The notes under the pieces are model-generated. The model was given only the letters and a program-made list of their open reading frames with translations, was not told the origin of the DNA and did no database searches. From Xanthobacteraceae bacterium (GTDB taxonomy: Bacteria > Pseudomonadota > Alphaproteobacteria > Rhizobiales > Xanthobacteraceae): a DNA stretch of 6,290 nt. The DNA lies in NCBI GenBank assembly GCA_030044035.1, contig JASHWN010000560.1, positions 1 to 6,290 on the forward strand, read 5' to 3'. Positions 4,866 to 6,290 of this stretch are shown here, in pieces (positions within the stretch are counted from its first letter, which is position 1; the number at the start of each line of letters is the position of its first letter). The position numbers and the translations under genes are program-made.

Positions 4866-6290
4866 CTAAGCACGCGCAGCGATGTAGTGCGTGACTTTGG
4901 GGCCGTCGCCCAGATGGAAACGGTCCACGCATTCCTGGACCAGGCGATCGGCGTTTGTGACTCGCTCGTGCTGGCGCAAATGCTCGGTCCAGGACGCGAC
5001 CAGGAAGGCCTCGACGATGCGGCCTTCATCGGCGGCATCCTCCCACACGTCCCAGCGGAAAGCGCCATCGCGGCGACGCTCGAGTGCGAGTTGCTCGAGG
5101 GTTTGGAGAAACTCCTGCCGATCCTGCGGACGAATGCGGTATTCGACCGTGACGAGGACAGGGCCTCGATCTTGCTCGATCGAGTACGTGGTGATCGGCG
5201 CCGGCCAGTGCATGGAGGGCGTCAGATCGACGCCGGTCCCTGCTTGGAGCTTCCAATGCCAGGTCAGGGGTATCGCGACGAGCGCCCCAACCGCAGCGAT
5301 AAAGTGCGCAGCCGGCAATCCGAGAACTGCGGCGACCTTGCCCCAAATAGCGCTGGCAATTGTCAGGCAGCCGAAGAACACCGTGGTGTACAGCGCCAGT
5401 CCACGTCCGCGCACCCAATCCGGCAGCGCAACCTGTGCCGATACCGCCAGCGTCGCCAGCACGGCAATCCATGAAACGCCGGCAAGCAAGCTGGCAACGA
5501 GCGCCGTGCCGGCATCGCGCGCGAGGCCATAGAGAGCAAGCGTGGCCGCGGTGCCCAGCATTCCGCTTGCCACCAAAAAGTCCGGCCCCAACTTTGCGCG
5601 CAGCCAAGGCATGGCGAATGCGCCGCCAACCGCGCCGGCCCCGATAGCGCCCAGCAGGAGTCCATAAAGTCCGGGGCCGCTGGCGATCTGCGTGCGGGCA
5701 ACGAGCGGCAGCAGCGCCCAATACGTGCTGGCAAACAGAAAGAAACCCGCGGCTCTGATCAGCGTCGCGCGCAGCGCCGCACTATGCCGGGCATAGCGAA
5801 AGCCCGCCGTAATGGCACCGCCCAGCCGTTCTGGCGGCAGCACCGCGCCGGCTGCCTCCGGCCGCCGCCACCATAATAAGGCGCCGATGACGGCGAAATT
5901 GGAGATCGCGTTGATCCAGAACGGCGAGACGATGCCAAGGCCGACGATCGCCGCACCGCCGAGCGCCGGGCCGATTGCGCGCGAGATATTGACGCCGACG
6001 CTGTTGGCCGCAACGGCAGAGGTTAAATCCTCTTTCGGCACCAATTGCGGAACGACCGATTGCCAAGCCGGAAGGGTCAATGCCCCAGCAGCTCCAATGA
6101 GGAATGTGAACAGCAGTAGATTATCGGGCGTAGCCAAACCGAGCCCGACCATTGCCGCGTAGGCCACGCATAAAGCCGTATACAGAATTTCGACGACGTT
6201 CAGGAACCTGCGCTTGTCAAAAATATCGGCGAGCGCGCCCGCCGGTATTGCCAACAGAAACACCGGCAGCGTGCTTGCGGTCTGCACCAA
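4866..6290 (-). CDS. MFS_3-type transporter with fused C-terminal alpha/beta domain (5' end outside window)
   Basis: The gene reads leftward and stops at TAG 4866-4868. The frame is open to the window edge, so its N terminus (probably the first membrane helix or so) is missing; 474 codons are visible. The protein has about ten hydrophobic helices in residues 1-345. The first visible loop carries the major-facilitator motif A, as GALADIFDKRR (18-28), and PAWQSVVPQLVP (74-85) is typical of EntS-like exporters. After the last helix (about 328-346) comes a soluble region. Within it, residues about 376-474 have the strand-helix pattern of a dimeric alpha/beta-barrel, with the conserved stretch SWTEHLRQHERVT (433-445). 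This layout matches what I recall of MFS_3 (PF05977), putative exporters whose substrate is usually unknown. The gene points toward tolB and has no functional tie to tol that I can see; its somewhat lower GC may reflect separate acquisition. Confidence 0.88.
   Translation of the reverse strand: MVQTASTLPVFLLAIPAGALADIFDKRRFLNVVEILYTALCVAYAAMVGLGLATPDNLLLFTFLIGAAGALTLPAWQSVVPQLVPKEDLTSAVAANSVGVNISRAIGPALGGAAIVGLGIVSPFWINAISNFAVIGALLWWRRPEAAGAVLPPERLGGAITAGFRYARHSAALRATLIRAAGFFLFASTYWALLPLVARTQIASGPGLYGLLLGAIGAGAVGGAFAMPWLRAKLGPDFLVASGMLGTAATLALYGLARDAGTALVASLLAGVSWIAVLATLAVSAQVALPDWVRGRGLALYTTVFFGCLTIASAIWGKVAAVLGLPAAHFIAAVGALVAIPLTWHWKLQAGTGVDLTPSMHWPAPITTYSIEQDRGPVLVTVEYRIRPQDRQEFLQTLEQLALERRRDGAFRWDVWEDAADEGRIVEAFLVASWTEHLRQHERVTNADRLVQECVDRFHLGDGPKVTHYIAARA

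Noticed and set aside
4862..4874. Inverted repeat CGTGCT-A-AGCACG over the MFS stop codon
   Set aside because: The arms are six bases with a one-base centre, which cannot form a hairpin terminator, and no T-run follows; a match of this size is expected by chance.
4863..5532. Plus-strand ORFs opposite the MFS gene as real genes
   Set aside because: The minus strand gives a clear membrane transporter with motif A; the plus-strand frames lack any family pattern.
1..6290. CRISPR array, insertion sequence, phage or toxin-antitoxin system
   Set aside because: No regularly spaced direct repeats, transposase or integrase motifs, or paired small genes of that kind are visible on either strand.

Overview
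The window is GC-rich, about 60-68% by eye, with codon use strongly biased to G/C at third positions. The gene families point to an alphaproteobacterium of the Hyphomicrobiales (Rhizobiales), probably near Bradyrhizobium, Rhodopseudomonas, Pseudolabrys or Rhodoplanes. The main support is a DUF2852 protein, an alphaproteobacterial-type tolQRAB cluster whose TolB has a twin-arginine-like signal peptide, and a TTAA-N7-TTAA CtrA-type box ahead of tolQ. The genus is inference.

Layout: (1) 1-222 is the 3' end of a TetR/AcrR regulator gene. (2) 249-305 is a compact control region with a TTGACA -35 element and a perfect 9+3+9 inverted repeat (267-287), followed by a Shine-Dalgarno sequence. (3) 306-788 encodes a small membrane protein of the DUF2852 family and is closed by a strong hairpin terminator (815-852). 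(4) 853-1175 has no gene; it holds the CtrA-type box at 894-908 and GC-rich leader sequence. (5) 1176-4632 is the Tol operon, tolQ-tolR-tolA-tolB, tightly packed except for a 40-base gap before tolB. (6) 4633-4865 is a junction with a 43-codon minus-strand ORF of unknown nature. (7) 4866-6290 is a minus-strand major facilitator gene of the MFS_3 type, with a soluble alpha/beta domain fused at its C terminus and its 5' end cut off by the window edge.

How the genes work together: TolQ and TolR form the inner-membrane proton-driven motor, TolA is the periplasm-spanning rod it moves, and TolB is the periplasmic beta-propeller that normally hands force to the lipoprotein Pal, helping the outer membrane constrict during division. 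In this window pal does not follow tolB: a convergent block on the other strand takes its place. The TetR fragment, the inverted repeat and DUF2852 look like a small regulated membrane-protein unit separate from tol.

I found no CRISPR array, insertion sequence, intact tRNA or rRNA, or clear evidence of an undescribed system. The points most worth following up are the operator-like palindrome, the CtrA-type box, the pal-less end of the tol operon, and the unidentified small ORF at the junction.
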